From: Rhizobium sp. BK313
GTDB lineage: Bacteria; Pseudomonadota; Alphaproteobacteria; Rhizobiales; Rhizobiaceae
NCBI RefSeq assembly: GCF_014193655.1
Contig: NZ_JACHZQ010000015.1
Span: 1-64,000, forward strand
Direction: 5' to 3'
DNA length: 64,000 nt
The first letter of the stretch is position 1; each line of letters begins with the position of its first letter. Position numbers and translations under genes: made by a program. This document shows positions 53,989 to 62,833 of this stretch, piece by piece. The notes below the pieces were generated by a model that searched no databases, was not told the DNA's origin, and was given only the letters and a program-made list of their open reading frames with translations.

Positions 53989-55823
53989 GCCGGTGTTTCG
54001 GCAGGCAACGACAGGATGAAGCGGGCGCCAAGCAGCGCCGTGCCGTCACCGTCGACGATGTTTTCCGCGCGCAGCGATCCGCCATGCGCCTCGGCGATCT
54101 GCCGGCTGATCGACAGGCCCAAACCGGAATTCTGACCGAAACCTTCCGCCTCCGGCCGGTCGGTATAGAAGCGCTCGAAGATGCGGTCGATATTTTCCGC
54201 CTGAATGCCCGGCCCGTTATCCTCGACATAGATCACGCAACGCGTTCTCGTACGCATCAGCTTTACCGTGATCTTTCCGGTGTCCTTCGCAACGAAGGAG
54301 CGGGCGTTTTCAATGAGGTTGGTGACGATCTGGCCGATACGCAGGTCATGGCCGTCGATCGTGAATTTGGTTTTCGCACCCGGCTTGCGGTCGACGATAT
54401 AGTCTATTTCGACCGCCTTCTTCGTGTGCCCGACCTGCCGGGAAATGTCGATCATGTCCCGCAGCAGCACCTCGAGATCGAGTGATTTCGCATCGGAGCG
54501 GGCAAGTTCGGCATCGAGGCGGGACGCGTCGGAAATATCGCTGATCAACCGGTCGAGGCGGCGCACGTCATGCTGAATGACGTCCATCAGCCGTTTCTTG
54601 GAATCGTCGCTTTTGGCGAGTGGCAGCGTCTCGACGGCGCTGCGCAGCGATGTCAGCGGGTTCTTCAATTCGTGGCTGACATCGGCGGCAAAACTTTCGA
54701 TCGCATCGATGCGGTCGTAAAGCGCCGTCGTCATTTCGCGCAGCGCGATCGACAGGTTGCCGATTTCATCCTGGCGGGCGGAGAAATCAGGAATTTCCTC
54801 ACGCTCCTTCGCACCGCCACGGCGCACGCGGATGGCGGCCGCCGAAAGCCGGCGCAGCGGATTGGCGATGGTGGACGACAACAGCAGCGACAGAACGACG
54901 TTGACCAGCGTCGCGACGCCAAAGACGCGCATGATCGCCAGGCGCTCGGCATGGACGATCTTGTCGATATCACCGGCCTGCGTCGACAGCAGCAACACGC
55001 CGAGCACGGCGCGGAAACGCTGGATGGGCACGGCGACCGAGACGATCAGCTCGCCTTTTTCCGTGGTGCGCACCACGGCGCCGCGCACACCGGTCAGCGC
55101 ATTCATGACCTCCGGATAGATCGAGCCATCGCCCCCGGGAGCCTCCTTGTAAACCGGCAGGTTGCCCGGCTGCAGCATCTTGTTGAGCAACCCGCTGAAC
55201 CAGTCCGACCAGCTCTGCTTCTCGTCGTCAACCGGCGGCAGGTCGTAGCGCAACACCTGGCCGCGCGAATAGAGATGGCGGCTGTCGAGCAGCAGATTGG
55301 CGTCGGCGTCGAAGATGCGGGCGCGGGTGCGTGTCGGGGAAATCAACCGCGTCAGCACCGGGGCCACCTTCTCCGGATCGATCGGGAACTCCAGGTCCTC
55401 ATCGTTCGGAACGGGCGTGATGCTCTGGCCGGCCTGGAGTTCCAAGAGCTTCTGCGGGTCGATGGTGATGGAGTTGGTATCGACCGATGCCGATGCCGAG
55501 ACGGCACCGGCGATGATTTCGCCCTGCGTCAGCAGGCTCTCGACGCGGGCGTCGATCAGGCCCTCGCGGAACTGATTGAGATAAAGAATGCCGCCGACGA
55601 GAACGACGAGGGCAGCCAGGTTGAAGAACAGGATGCGCCGCGTCAGGCTCGAGAAGACGGCGTTACCGAAGATGCGGCGGATCAACGTGAAAGGGTGAGT
55701 CCAACGACGGCGGGCGATTCTAACGTCGCTCGGGCTTTCCGTGTCGTCGATATTTCTATCTTGCACTAGCTGTGCCAAGCCAACGGCCCTTTCGAAGAAC
55801 AGGATCGACGATCCTGTCCGCAT
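53985..55823 (-). CDS. chvG: Sensor histidine kinase ChvG (ExoS)
   Basis: A 612-residue inner-membrane sensor. Transmembrane segments are at about residues 65-85 and 270-290, enclosing a periplasmic sensor domain; a HAMP-like linker, H-box AADVSHELKNPLTSLRSAVETL with an intact His, and ATP-binding boxes (LIENARSF, DNGPGIQ, GLGLSIS) follow. It phosphorylates ChvI and responds to acid or envelope stress in rhizobia. A GTG at 55766 would give a length nearer to known ChvG proteins. It is 39 bp after chvI. Confidence 0.92.
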   Translation of the reverse strand: MRTGSSILFFERAVGLAQLVQDRNIDDTESPSDVRIARRRWTHPFTLIRRIFGNAVFSSLTRRILFFNLAALVVLVGGILYLNQFREGLIDARVESLLTQGEIIAGAVSASASVDTNSITIDPQKLLELQAGQSITPVPNDEDLEFPIDPEKVAPVLTRLISPTRTRARIFDADANLLLDSRHLYSRGQVLRYDLPPVDDEKQSWSDWFSGLLNKMLQPGNLPVYKEAPGGDGSIYPEVMNALTGVRGAVVRTTEKGELIVSVAVPIQRFRAVLGVLLLSTQAGDIDKIVHAERLAIMRVFGVATLVNVVLSLLLSSTIANPLRRLSAAAIRVRRGGAKEREEIPDFSARQDEIGNLSIALREMTTALYDRIDAIESFAADVSHELKNPLTSLRSAVETLPLAKSDDSKKRLMDVIQHDVRRLDRLISDISDASRLDAELARSDAKSLDLEVLLRDMIDISRQVGHTKKAVEIDYIVDRKPGAKTKFTIDGHDLRIGQIVTNLIENARSFVAKDTGKITVKLMRTRTRCVIYVEDNGPGIQAENIDRIFERFYTDRPEAEGFGQNSGLGLSISRQIAEAHGGSLRAENIVDGDGTALLGARFILSLPAETPA

Positions 55824-55862
55824 GCTCTTATTCCATTGACCGCCGCATGGTCCAGTTAACTG

Positions 55863-56597
55863 TTACGCCGCTTCGCGGAAGCGGTAGCCGACTCCATACA
55901 GCGTTTCAATCATATCAAAATCGAGATCGACCATCTTGAATTTCTTGCGAAGCCGCTTGATGTGGCTGTCGATGGTGCGGTCGTCAACATAGACTTGCTC
56001 GTCATAGGCGGCATCCATCAAGGCATCGCGGCTTTTTACCACACCGGGGCGTTGCGCCAGCGAATGCAGGATCAGGAACTCGGTGACGGTCAGCGTCACT
56101 GGCTCGCCTTTCCAGGTGCAGGTATGGCGTTCCTGGTCCATGACAAGCTGACCGCGCTCCAGCGAGCGGGCTTGCTGCGCGGCGCCGGGCTTCGCGGCCG
56201 TGCCGCCGCTACTGGCCGCGTTCGCAGCTTCGCGAGCGGAGGCGCGGCGGAGCACGGCCTTGACGCGTTCGACCAGCAGGCGCTGCGAGAAAGGTTTGGT
56301 GATGAAGTCGTCGGCGCCCATCTTGAGCCCGAAGAGCTCGTCGATTTCCTCATCCTTGGAGGTCAGGAAGATCACCGGCAGATCGGACTTTTGCCGCAGG
56401 CGGCGCAAAAGCTCCATGCCGTCCATGCGCGGCATCTTGATATCGAAGATCGCCAACTGCGGTGGCCGGGCAAGCAGCCCGTCAAGCGCCGAAGCGCCGT
56501 CGGTGTAGGTTTCCACCTTATATCCCTCGGCCTCCAGAGCAATCGATACGGAAGTCAGGATATTGCGGTCGTCGTCAACGAGCGCGATTGTCAACAT
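55863..56597 (-). CDS. chvI: Response regulator ChvI
   Basis: A 244-residue OmpR-type regulator. The phospho-acceptor is Asp52 (LAIFDIKMPRMDG), with DDD at residues 8-10 and the switch Lys in ITKPFSQ. The C-terminal winged helix includes LTVTEFLILHSLAQRPG and DDRTIDSHIKRLRKKF. With ChvG it controls exopolysaccharide, virulence and envelope genes in Rhizobiaceae. I start at MLTIALVDDDRN with GGAGA upstream; an in-frame ATG at 56615 adds six residues. Confidence 0.93.
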   Translation of the reverse strand: MLTIALVDDDRNILTSVSIALEAEGYKVETYTDGASALDGLLARPPQLAIFDIKMPRMDGMELLRRLRQKSDLPVIFLTSKDEEIDELFGLKMGADDFITKPFSQRLLVERVKAVLRRASAREAANAASSGGTAAKPGAAQQARSLERGQLVMDQERHTCTWKGEPVTLTVTEFLILHSLAQRPGVVKSRDALMDAAYDEQVYVDDRTIDSHIKRLRKKFKMVDLDFDMIETLYGVGYRFREAA

Positions 56598-56947
56598 GGT
56601 GTTCGTCTCCGTCATCAGTGCGCATCTCCCGGATTTGGAATCCAGCCCAGGTGGCTTGCCAGCTCGGTTGGCGGTAACCCGGCGCGCTTATGGGGATAAA
56701 GGTGGAACAAATTGTGGCAAAGATAAAGGGGTGGATTGCTGGACTTGGAAAAAGTTAACCAAGGGTTGTGCGACGAAACGTCTCGACGCAGCTCATTCAA
56801 ACGATTTAAAATTATCGAAATTTATTTAAATCGATTAAATATATGATATCATTAAATATTTTTAGCTCAACTCCCTTGTGCTTTTAAAAAGACGCCTCTA
56901 CGCTTTATTTAGTTTTAACGGCTGAGGCCACGTAGAGGAATAAAGCG
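56598..56947. other. chvI-pckA divergent intergenic region
   Basis: A 350-bp noncoding region. The stretch 56790-56890 is AT-rich (runs such as TTTATTTAAATCGATTAAAT), unlike the GC-rich surroundings, and probably holds promoters for both genes. No third gene is seen. Near the pckA start are inverted repeats described separately. ChvG/ChvI is known to control pckA in Agrobacterium, so a ChvI site may lie here; I did not identify one. Confidence 0.6.
56895..56947 (+). promoter_or_regulatory. Inverted repeats at the pckA ribosome-binding site
   Basis: CCTCTACG at 56895-56902 is complementary to CGTAGAGG at 56931-56938, which contains the AGAGG Shine-Dalgarno sequence. CGCTTTATT at 56901-56909 is complementary to AATAAAGCG at 56939-56947, just before the ATG. 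The two pairings overlap and cross, so they cannot both form as simple nested stems. Either would occlude the ribosome-binding site or the spacer before the ATG if the RNA begins upstream of 56895. Confidence 0.5.
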
Positions 56948-58558
56948 ATGGAGCAATTCGGGGTCCGTAATCCCGCAATCGAACTCGAATCGATCGGCCT
57001 GGGAGCCGCCGCCAGCGTGCGTTATAACCTCATGGAGGCTCACCTCTACGAGGAAGCGATTCGTCGGCGGGAAGCCGATTTGACCGCTCACGGTGCGCTG
57101 AGAGCATTGACTGGACAACACACCGGCCGTTCGCCGAAGGACAAGTTCGTCGTCCGCAACGACATCACCGAAGATCAGATCTGGTGGGACAACAACAAGC
57201 CGATGTCGCCGGAGCATTTTGCACTGCTGCACAAGGATATGCTGGCGCATGTGCACGGCAAAGACCTGTTCGTTCAGGATCTGATCGGCGGCGCCGATCA
57301 TGATTACGCCCTTCCGACTCGTGTCATCACCGAATTCGCCTGGCATTCGCTGTTCATCCGCAATCTTCTCATTCGTCCCGAGCGGTCGGCGCTGGAAAGC
57401 TTCATACCGAAGTTGACGATCATCGACCTGCCGAGCTTCCGGGCCGATCCAGAACGCCATGGCTGCCGCACGGAAACGGTGATCGCCTGCGATCTCGTCA
57501 ACGGCATCGTCCTGATCGGCGGCACGTCCTATGCCGGCGAAATGAAGAAATCGGTCTTCACTCTCCTGAACTACCTCTTGCCGGAACGTGGCGTCATGCC
57601 GATGCATTGCTCGGCCAATGTAGGACCCGATGGCGACGCAGCGATCTTTTTCGGCCTGTCGGGCACCGGCAAGACGACACTGTCTGCCGATCCGACACGC
57701 ACGTTGATCGGCGACGACGAGCATGGCTGGGGCGAAAACGGCATCTTCAATTTCGAAGGCGGCTGCTACGCCAAGACCATCCGCCTGTCGGCCGAGGCCG
57801 AGCCGGAAATCTACGCCACGACCCGCCGCTTCGGCACCGTGCTGGAAAATGTCGTGCTTGACGAACACGGCATGCCGGATCTCGACGACGGTTCGCTGAC
57901 GGAGAACACCCGCAGCGCCTATCCCATGCATTTCATCCCGAATGCCTCGGAATCCGGCATGACCGGCCATCCCGAGACGATTATCATGCTGACGGCGGAT
58001 GCCTTCGGCGTCATGCCGCCGATTGCCAAGCTGACGCCGGAACAGGCGATGTACCACTTCCTCTCCGGCTACACCGCGAAGGTCGCCGGCACCGAGAAGG
58101 GCGTCGTCGAGCCGGAAGCCACGTTCTCGACCTGCTTCGGCGCTCCCTTCATGCCGCGTCATCCGGCCGAATACGGCAACCTGCTGAAGGAGCTGATCGC
58201 CCGCCACGGCGCCGGCTGCTGGCTGGTCAACACCGGTTGGACCGGCGGCGCCTACGGGACGGGCCGGCGCATGCCGATCAAGGCGACGCGCGCTTTGCTT
58301 GCCGCAGCTCTCAAGGGCGACCTCGACAACGCCGAATTCCGCGTCGACCCGAATTTCGGGTTCGCTGTCCCGGTTGCCGTCGAGGGCGTCGACAGCGCCA
58401 TCCTCGATCCGCGTTCCACCTGGGCCGATGGCCAGGCTTATGACGCACAGGCGGCCAAACTGGTTCAGATGTTCGTCTCCAACTTCGCCAAGTTCGAGGA
58501 TCATGTCGACGGCAATGTCCGCGACGCGGCGCCCGGGATGCGGGTTGCGGCCGAATAA
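56948..58558 (+). CDS. pckA: Phosphoenolpyruvate carboxykinase (ATP)
   Basis: A 536-residue enzyme converting oxaloacetate and ATP to PEP, the first step of gluconeogenesis and needed for growth on C4-dicarboxylates. P-loop GLSGTGKTTLSADPTR, plus LTGQHTGRSPKDKF, MHCSANVG and NTGWTGGAYGTGRRMPI are the active-site blocks. Starts at ATG 56948 with AGAGG at -14 to -10. It has its own terminator and is divergent from chvI. Confidence 0.96.
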   Translation: MEQFGVRNPAIELESIGLGAAASVRYNLMEAHLYEEAIRRREADLTAHGALRALTGQHTGRSPKDKFVVRNDITEDQIWWDNNKPMSPEHFALLHKDMLAHVHGKDLFVQDLIGGADHDYALPTRVITEFAWHSLFIRNLLIRPERSALESFIPKLTIIDLPSFRADPERHGCRTETVIACDLVNGIVLIGGTSYAGEMKKSVFTLLNYLLPERGVMPMHCSANVGPDGDAAIFFGLSGTGKTTLSADPTRTLIGDDEHGWGENGIFNFEGGCYAKTIRLSAEAEPEIYATTRRFGTVLENVVLDEHGMPDLDDGSLTENTRSAYPMHFIPNASESGMTGHPETIIMLTADAFGVMPPIAKLTPEQAMYHFLSGYTAKVAGTEKGVVEPEATFSTCFGAPFMPRHPAEYGNLLKELIARHGAGCWLVNTGWTGGAYGTGRRMPIKATRALLAAALKGDLDNAEFRVDPNFGFAVPVAVEGVDSAILDPRSTWADGQAYDAQAAKLVQMFVSNFAKFEDHVDGNVRDAAPGMRVAAE

Positions 58559-58576
58559 ACAGCCACATTGAGCTGA

Positions 58577-58592
58577 TGACTCACGTGAAACC
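58577..58592. promoter_or_regulatory. Degenerate parS-like site
   Basis: TGACTCACGTGAAACC keeps the CACGTGAAAC half of parS but has three mismatches to the 16-bp consensus, and one half is poor. It lies about 43 kb from the origin. It may be a weak site or chance. Confidence 0.35.
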
Positions 58593-58619
58593 CGGCGATT
58601 TTTCCGCCGGGTTCATTTT
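58589..58619 (+). terminator. Intrinsic terminator after pckA
   Basis: AACCCGGCG and CGCCGGGTT form a 9-bp stem with a T-rich loop, followed by CATTTTG. It overlaps the parS-like site by four bases. Confidence 0.75.
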
Positions 58620-58677
58620 GTCGTCGGCCTGTTTTCAACCGTACGCCAATGTGGGATAGACGGGCGCGGAGAAAACC

Positions 58678-59112
58678 ATGGCCAGCGACGCACTCTATAT
58701 CAACGACCGGATCACCATTGCCGGCTGGGAACTGACGGAACAATTCGTTCTGGCGGGCGGCCCCGGCGGGCAAAACGTCAACAAGGTCGCGACCGCTGTC
58801 CAGCTGTTCTTCAACGTTCCGAATTCGCCGTCGCTGAACGATCGCGTCAAGGCCAACACCGTCAGGCTGGCCGGCCGGCGCGTCTCCAAGGACGGCGTAT
58901 TGATGATCGAGGCCAGCCGCTTCCGTAGCCAGGACCGCAATCGCGAAGATGCGCGTGAGCGGTTGAAGGAGCTGATCCTCGAGGCCGCCGCGCCGCCGCC
59001 GCCGCCGCGCAAGAAGACCAAGCCGACCAAAGGCTCGATCGAGCGGCGCCTGAAGGAAAAATCCGGTCGCTCCGAGGTCAAGAAGATGCGCGGCAAGCCG
59101 GGCGGCGACTAG
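58678..59112 (+). CDS. arfB: Ribosome-rescue peptidyl-tRNA hydrolase ArfB
   Basis: A 144-residue release-factor-like protein of the ArfB/YaeJ family. GGPGGQNVNK carries the catalytic GGQ, and the C-terminal tail is rich in Lys and Arg (KKTKPTKGSIERRLKEKSGRSEVKKMRGK), as needed to enter the empty mRNA channel. It frees ribosomes stalled without a stop codon. Starts at ATG 58678 and precedes alkB. Confidence 0.92.
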   Translation: MASDALYINDRITIAGWELTEQFVLAGGPGGQNVNKVATAVQLFFNVPNSPSLNDRVKANTVRLAGRRVSKDGVLMIEASRFRSQDRNREDARERLKELILEAAAPPPPPRKKTKPTKGSIERRLKEKSGRSEVKKMRGKPGGD

Positions 59113-59253
59113 GTTTTCGGGCTGCCATGCGGCTTGGCAAGGGTTATATATGGGCCTGAAGGCAAGTCCGGCGTCGCCGCGGCTTCACGCCAGGCACAAA
59201 GTGCGGCAATGGCGCATTCACCTGGCTGGCACCACCAATCATGGAAAACATCG

Positions 59254-59862
59254 ATGCTACTTCCCAACGGAATTCGCCATCTCCCTGGCTATCTCGACCG
59301 TCCCAAACAGGAAGCTCTGGTCGAGACCATCCGCGCCGTCGTGGCCGAAGCGCCGCTTTATACGCCGGCCATGCCCGGCACCGGCAAGGAGATGTCCGTG
59401 CGCATGACCAATTGTGGTCCGCTTGGCTGGGTGACGGACAAGCAGCGCGGCTATCGCTATCAACAGACGCATCCGGCCACCGGCAGGCCTTGGCCAGCGA
59501 TGCCGTCGCAATTGCTCGATCTCTGGAGCAATATAGCAGGCTATGAAAAGCCGCCGGAAGCTTGCCTGGTCAATTTCTACGATGACGATGCCCGCATGGG
59601 TCTGCATCAGGATCGCGACGAACAGAATCTGGCGGCGCCTGTGGTGTCGATCTCGCTCGGCAATATCTGCCTCTTCCGCGTCGGCGGCCTCAACCGTAAA
59701 GATCGTACGCTATCTTTCAAGCTTTCCAGCGGTGACATCGTCGTTCTCGGTGGAGAGGGCAGACTTTGTTTTCATGGTGTCGACCGCATCTATCCGGCGA
59801 CGTCGACGCTGTTGAAGAATGGCGGGCGGATAAACCTGACGCTCAGGCGGGTGAATCCGTAA
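59254..59862 (+). CDS. alkB: Alpha-ketoglutarate-dependent dioxygenase AlkB
   Basis: A 202-residue 2OG/Fe(II) oxygenase repairing alkylated bases. The iron ligands are the His and Asp in LHQDRDE and the His in FHGVDRI; the 2OG-binding Arg is in RINLTLRR. NCGPLGWVTDKQRGYRY is the nucleotide-recognition lid. I start at MLLPNGIRHLPGYLDRP (59254), with GGAAAA upstream; an open frame reaches 59134 without family similarity. Confidence 0.9.
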   Translation: MLLPNGIRHLPGYLDRPKQEALVETIRAVVAEAPLYTPAMPGTGKEMSVRMTNCGPLGWVTDKQRGYRYQQTHPATGRPWPAMPSQLLDLWSNIAGYEKPPEACLVNFYDDDARMGLHQDRDEQNLAAPVVSISLGNICLFRVGGLNRKDRTLSFKLSSGDIVVLGGEGRLCFHGVDRIYPATSTLLKNGGRINLTLRRVNP

Positions 59863-59881
59863 ATTCTGCTCATTACAGGGA

Positions 59882-60877
59882 TTAGAGTTTCCTCAATGCC
59901 ACCTGTTCGATCAGATGATTCCTGCCCTTCTGCAGGATGAGATCGGCGCGAGGGCGGGTCGGTAGGATGTTCTGCCGCAGGTTCTTCAGGTTGATATTCT
60001 TCCACAATCCTTCGGCGGTCGCGATTGCCTCTTCCTCGGTGATCGAGGCGTAGCGGTGGAAGAAGGAGTTAGGATCGCGGAAGGCGGTTTCACGCAGCTT
60101 CATGAAGCGTGCGACATACCAATTGTGGATCAGATGCTCGTCGGCATCGATATAGATGGAGAAATCGAAGAAGTCAGACACCATCGGCACGATCTTGCCG
60201 TCAGCCGGCAAGTGCCGCGATTGCAGCACGTTGATGCCCTCGAAGATCAGGATATCCGGCCGGTCGACAGTCTTGTATTCGTTCGGCAGTACGTCATAGA
60301 CGAGGTGCGAATAGCAGGGCGCCTTGACATCCGGCTGCCCGGCTTTGATCGCCGAGAGGAAGCGCAGGAGTGCTGCGGTATCGTAACTTTCGGGAAAACC
60401 CTTGCGCTGCATCAGGTTGCGGCGCTGCAATTCGGCATTCGGAAAAAGAAAGCCGTCCGTGGTGATCAGATCAACTTTCGGGCTCGACGGCCAGCGGCGC
60501 AGCAGTTCCTTCAGGATACGGGCCGTGGTGGATTTGCCGACGGCGACGGAACCGGCGATGCCGATGACGAAGGGCGTCTTGGCCACATCGGAGAGACTAA
60601 GGAACCGATTGCGCTGCTCGAACAGGATCTGCGAGGATTCGACATGCGAGGACAAGAGGCGCGATAGCGAGAGGTAGATGCGCCGGACTTCATCGAGATC
60701 GATCGGGTCGCCCATGGAGCGCAGCCGCGTCACTTCATCGGCGGTCAACGTCAGCGGCGTATCGGCTCTGAATTTCGACCATTCTTCCGAAGAAAAGAAA
60801 TAGTAAGGCGAATAGGCTTTCGCCTCAAAGATATCGAGCGTCTCGGGCGCAGGCAGGGTTTGGGTCGCTATTGTCAT
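59882..60877 (-). CDS. coaA: Pantothenate kinase (type I)
   Basis: A 331-residue CoaA catalysing the first step of coenzyme A synthesis. P-loop GIAGSVAVGKSTTAR, with LITTDGFLFPNAELQRRNLMQRKGFPESYD for the pantothenate site and DFFDFSIYIDAD. It lies 6 bp after hisE, at the end of the his-type operon. A GTG one codon before the ATG is also possible. Confidence 0.94.
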   Translation of the reverse strand: MTIATQTLPAPETLDIFEAKAYSPYYFFSSEEWSKFRADTPLTLTADEVTRLRSMGDPIDLDEVRRIYLSLSRLLSSHVESSQILFEQRNRFLSLSDVAKTPFVIGIAGSVAVGKSTTARILKELLRRWPSSPKVDLITTDGFLFPNAELQRRNLMQRKGFPESYDTAALLRFLSAIKAGQPDVKAPCYSHLVYDVLPNEYKTVDRPDILIFEGINVLQSRHLPADGKIVPMVSDFFDFSIYIDADEHLIHNWYVARFMKLRETAFRDPNSFFHRYASITEEEAIATAEGLWKNINLKNLRQNILPTRPRADLILQKGRNHLIEQVALRKL

Positions 60878-60883
60878 CACATT

Positions 60884-61198
60884 CTACCGGCTGGCCTTCT
60901 CCTGAAGGCCCGATTGGGCGGTGCGCCGTTCGAGCTCACCCATGACATTCTGCAACGGAATGCCCGCTATCTTCAATACGACCATAAGGTGATAAAGCAC
61001 GTCGGCCGCCTCATAGGTGAGATTGTCGCGGTCGCCGGTCACCGCCGCCATGACGGCCTCGATCGCTTCCTCGCCCAGCTTCTTTGCCGCCTTCGGTTGG
61101 CCGGCGGCAAAAAGCTTCGCCGTCCAGGATTCCTCCGGCGAGGCCTTGGAGCGCTCGTCGACGATCTTTTCGAGGTCGGAAAGGGTAAATCCGCTCAT
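60884..61198 (-). CDS. hisE: Phosphoribosyl-ATP diphosphatase
   Basis: A 104-residue HisE, the second step of histidine synthesis. SWTAKLFAAGQPKAAKKLGEEAIEAVMAAV and ADVLYHLMVVL carry the Mg-binding Glu and Asp of the all-alpha MazG-like fold. It is not fused to HisI here. It is 16 bp after hisF and reads with coaA. Confidence 0.94.
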   Translation of the reverse strand: MSGFTLSDLEKIVDERSKASPEESWTAKLFAAGQPKAAKKLGEEAIEAVMAAVTGDRDNLTYEAADVLYHLMVVLKIAGIPLQNVMGELERRTAQSGLQEKASR

Positions 61199-61214
61199 TC
61201 CGCCTTATCCCTTC

Positions 61215-62003
61215 CTAATCGAGCCGCATGGCGATGCCATGCTGTGACATATAGTGCTTCGCTTCGCCGACCGAATAGGTGCCGAAGTGGAAAATCGAGG
61301 CTGCAAGCACGGCCGTCGCGTGGCCTTCCTTGACGCCGGCGACGAGATCGTCGAGATCGCCGACGCCGCCCGAAGCGATGACTGGAACGCGCACAGCATC
61401 CGCGATCGCCCGTGTCAGCTCCAGATCATAGCCGACCTTGGTGCCGTCGCGATCCATCGAGGTGACGAGAAGTTCGCCAGCGCCGCGCTCGACCATTTTG
61501 CGGGCAAAATCGACGGCGTCGATGCCGGTCGAGTTGCGGCCGCCATGGGTATAGATCTCCCAGGCGCTCATATTGTCGCCGCCGAGGGATTCGGTACGCC
61601 GCCGCTTGGCGTCGATCGAGACGACGATGCATTGATTGCCGAATTTATCGGCCGCTTCGGCGACGAAATCCGGATTGTTGACGGCGGCCGAGTTGATCGA
61701 AACCTTGTCGGCGCCGCAGAGCAGCAGCTTGCGGATATCGGCGATGGTGCGGATGCCGCCGCCGACCGTCACCGGCATGAAGCATTGCTCCGCCGTGCGG
61801 GCCACGACATCGAAGATCGTCTCCCTGTTGTCGGAAGAGGCAGTGATGTCGAGGAAACAAAGCTCGTCCGCACCCGCGGCATCATAGGCCTTGGCGGCTT
61901 CGACGGGATCGCCGGCATCGACGAGGTTGAGAAAGTTGACGCCCTTGACGACGCGGCCGTCCTTGACGTCGAGGCAGGGGATGACGCGGGCTTTCAGGGT
62001 CAT
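61215..62003 (-). CDS. hisF: Imidazole glycerol phosphate synthase, cyclase subunit
   Basis: A 262-residue TIM-barrel cyclase. The two catalytic Asp are Asp12 in RVIPCLDVKDGRVVKG and the one in VSIDAKRRR; VIASGGVGDLDDL is the second phosphate loop. It forms the ammonia-channelling complex with HisH, encoded upstream. Its start overlaps the hisA stop by four bases. Confidence 0.95.
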   Translation of the reverse strand: MTLKARVIPCLDVKDGRVVKGVNFLNLVDAGDPVEAAKAYDAAGADELCFLDITASSDNRETIFDVVARTAEQCFMPVTVGGGIRTIADIRKLLLCGADKVSINSAAVNNPDFVAEAADKFGNQCIVVSIDAKRRRTESLGGDNMSAWEIYTHGGRNSTGIDAVDFARKMVERGAGELLVTSMDRDGTKVGYDLELTRAIADAVRVPVIASGGVGDLDDLVAGVKEGHATAVLAASIFHFGTYSVGEAKHYMSQHGIAMRLD

Positions 62004-62749
62004 TGTGCAATCTCCTTCGTCCGCGCTGCCTTGATCAGTGCCAGGGCCTCCTTCGGATCGATACGGCCATCATAAAGCGCGCGGCCGGAAATCGCACCTT
62101 CCAGTTTGCGCGCGTCCAGTTCGAGCATGCGTTTGATGTCGTCAAGCGAAGCGAGCCCGCCGGAGGCGATAACCGGAATAGAGACGGCGTCGGCAAGTTC
62201 CAGCGTCGAGGCCCAGTTGATGCCGGTCAGAATGCCGTCGCGATCGATGTCGGTATAGATGATCGCGGCGACGCCGGCGCCTTCGAATTTCTTGGCCAGC
62301 TCGACGACACCGAGTTCGGAGGCTTCCGCCCAGCCTTCGACCGCCACCTTGCCGCCCTTGGCGTCGATGCCGACGGCAATATGGCCCGGAAATCTTCTGC
62401 AGGCTTCGACGACAAGGGCCGGATCGCGCACCGCGACCGTGCCGAGAATGACGCGGGCAAGCCCGCGCGTCAGCCAGTTTTCGATATGGTCGAGCGTTCG
62501 GATGCCGCCGCCGAGCTGCACCGGGTTCTTCGTCGCCTTGAGGATGGCGTCGACAGCCGCTCTGTTGACGGTCTCGCCGGCAAAGGCGCCATTGAGATCG
62601 ACCACGTGCAGCCATTCAAAGCCCTGGTCTTCGAAGGCTTTGGCCTGGGCGGCCGGATCGGGATTGTAGACTGTTGCCTGTTGCATATCGCCGAGCTTCA
62701 GGCGCACGCATTCGCCGTCCTTGAGGTCGATGGCGGGGAAAAGGATCAT
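62000..62749 (-). CDS. hisA: ProFAR isomerase (HisA)
   Basis: A 249-residue TIM-barrel isomerase of histidine synthesis. The catalytic Asp is in ILFPAIDLKDGECVRL and the second in VGIDAKGGKVAVEGW; VIASGGLASLDDI is the phosphate site. It overlaps hisF at ATGA, and an 84-bp gap containing a repeat separates it from hisH. Confidence 0.95.
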   Translation of the reverse strand: MILFPAIDLKDGECVRLKLGDMQQATVYNPDPAAQAKAFEDQGFEWLHVVDLNGAFAGETVNRAAVDAILKATKNPVQLGGGIRTLDHIENWLTRGLARVILGTVAVRDPALVVEACRRFPGHIAVGIDAKGGKVAVEGWAEASELGVVELAKKFEGAGVAAIIYTDIDRDGILTGINWASTLELADAVSIPVIASGGLASLDDIKRMLELDARKLEGAISGRALYDGRIDPKEALALIKAARTKEIAQ

Positions 62750-62782
62750 TGTGTGTTTTCCGTTCTGTTCGCGCGAGCCTTA

Positions 62783-62829
62783 GGCATGATCCCGAAAAGT
62801 GTGAAGCGGTTTTCGGAAAAGATCACGCC
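62783..62829. repeat. Rhizobial palindromic intergenic repeat
   Basis: GGCATGATCCCGAAAA, an 11-base centre, then TTTTCGGAAAAGATCACGCC form a long imperfect inverted repeat. Similar GCATGATC...GATCATGC units with CCGAAAA...TTTTCGG are known as short, highly repeated intergenic palindromes of Rhizobiaceae. Only this copy was noticed in the window. It sits between hisA and hisH. Confidence 0.65.
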
Positions 62830-62833
62830 CACT

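Noticed and set aside
56915..58504. A 529-codon open frame opposite pckA
   Set aside because: Antisense shadow of a clearly recognised PEP carboxykinase gene.
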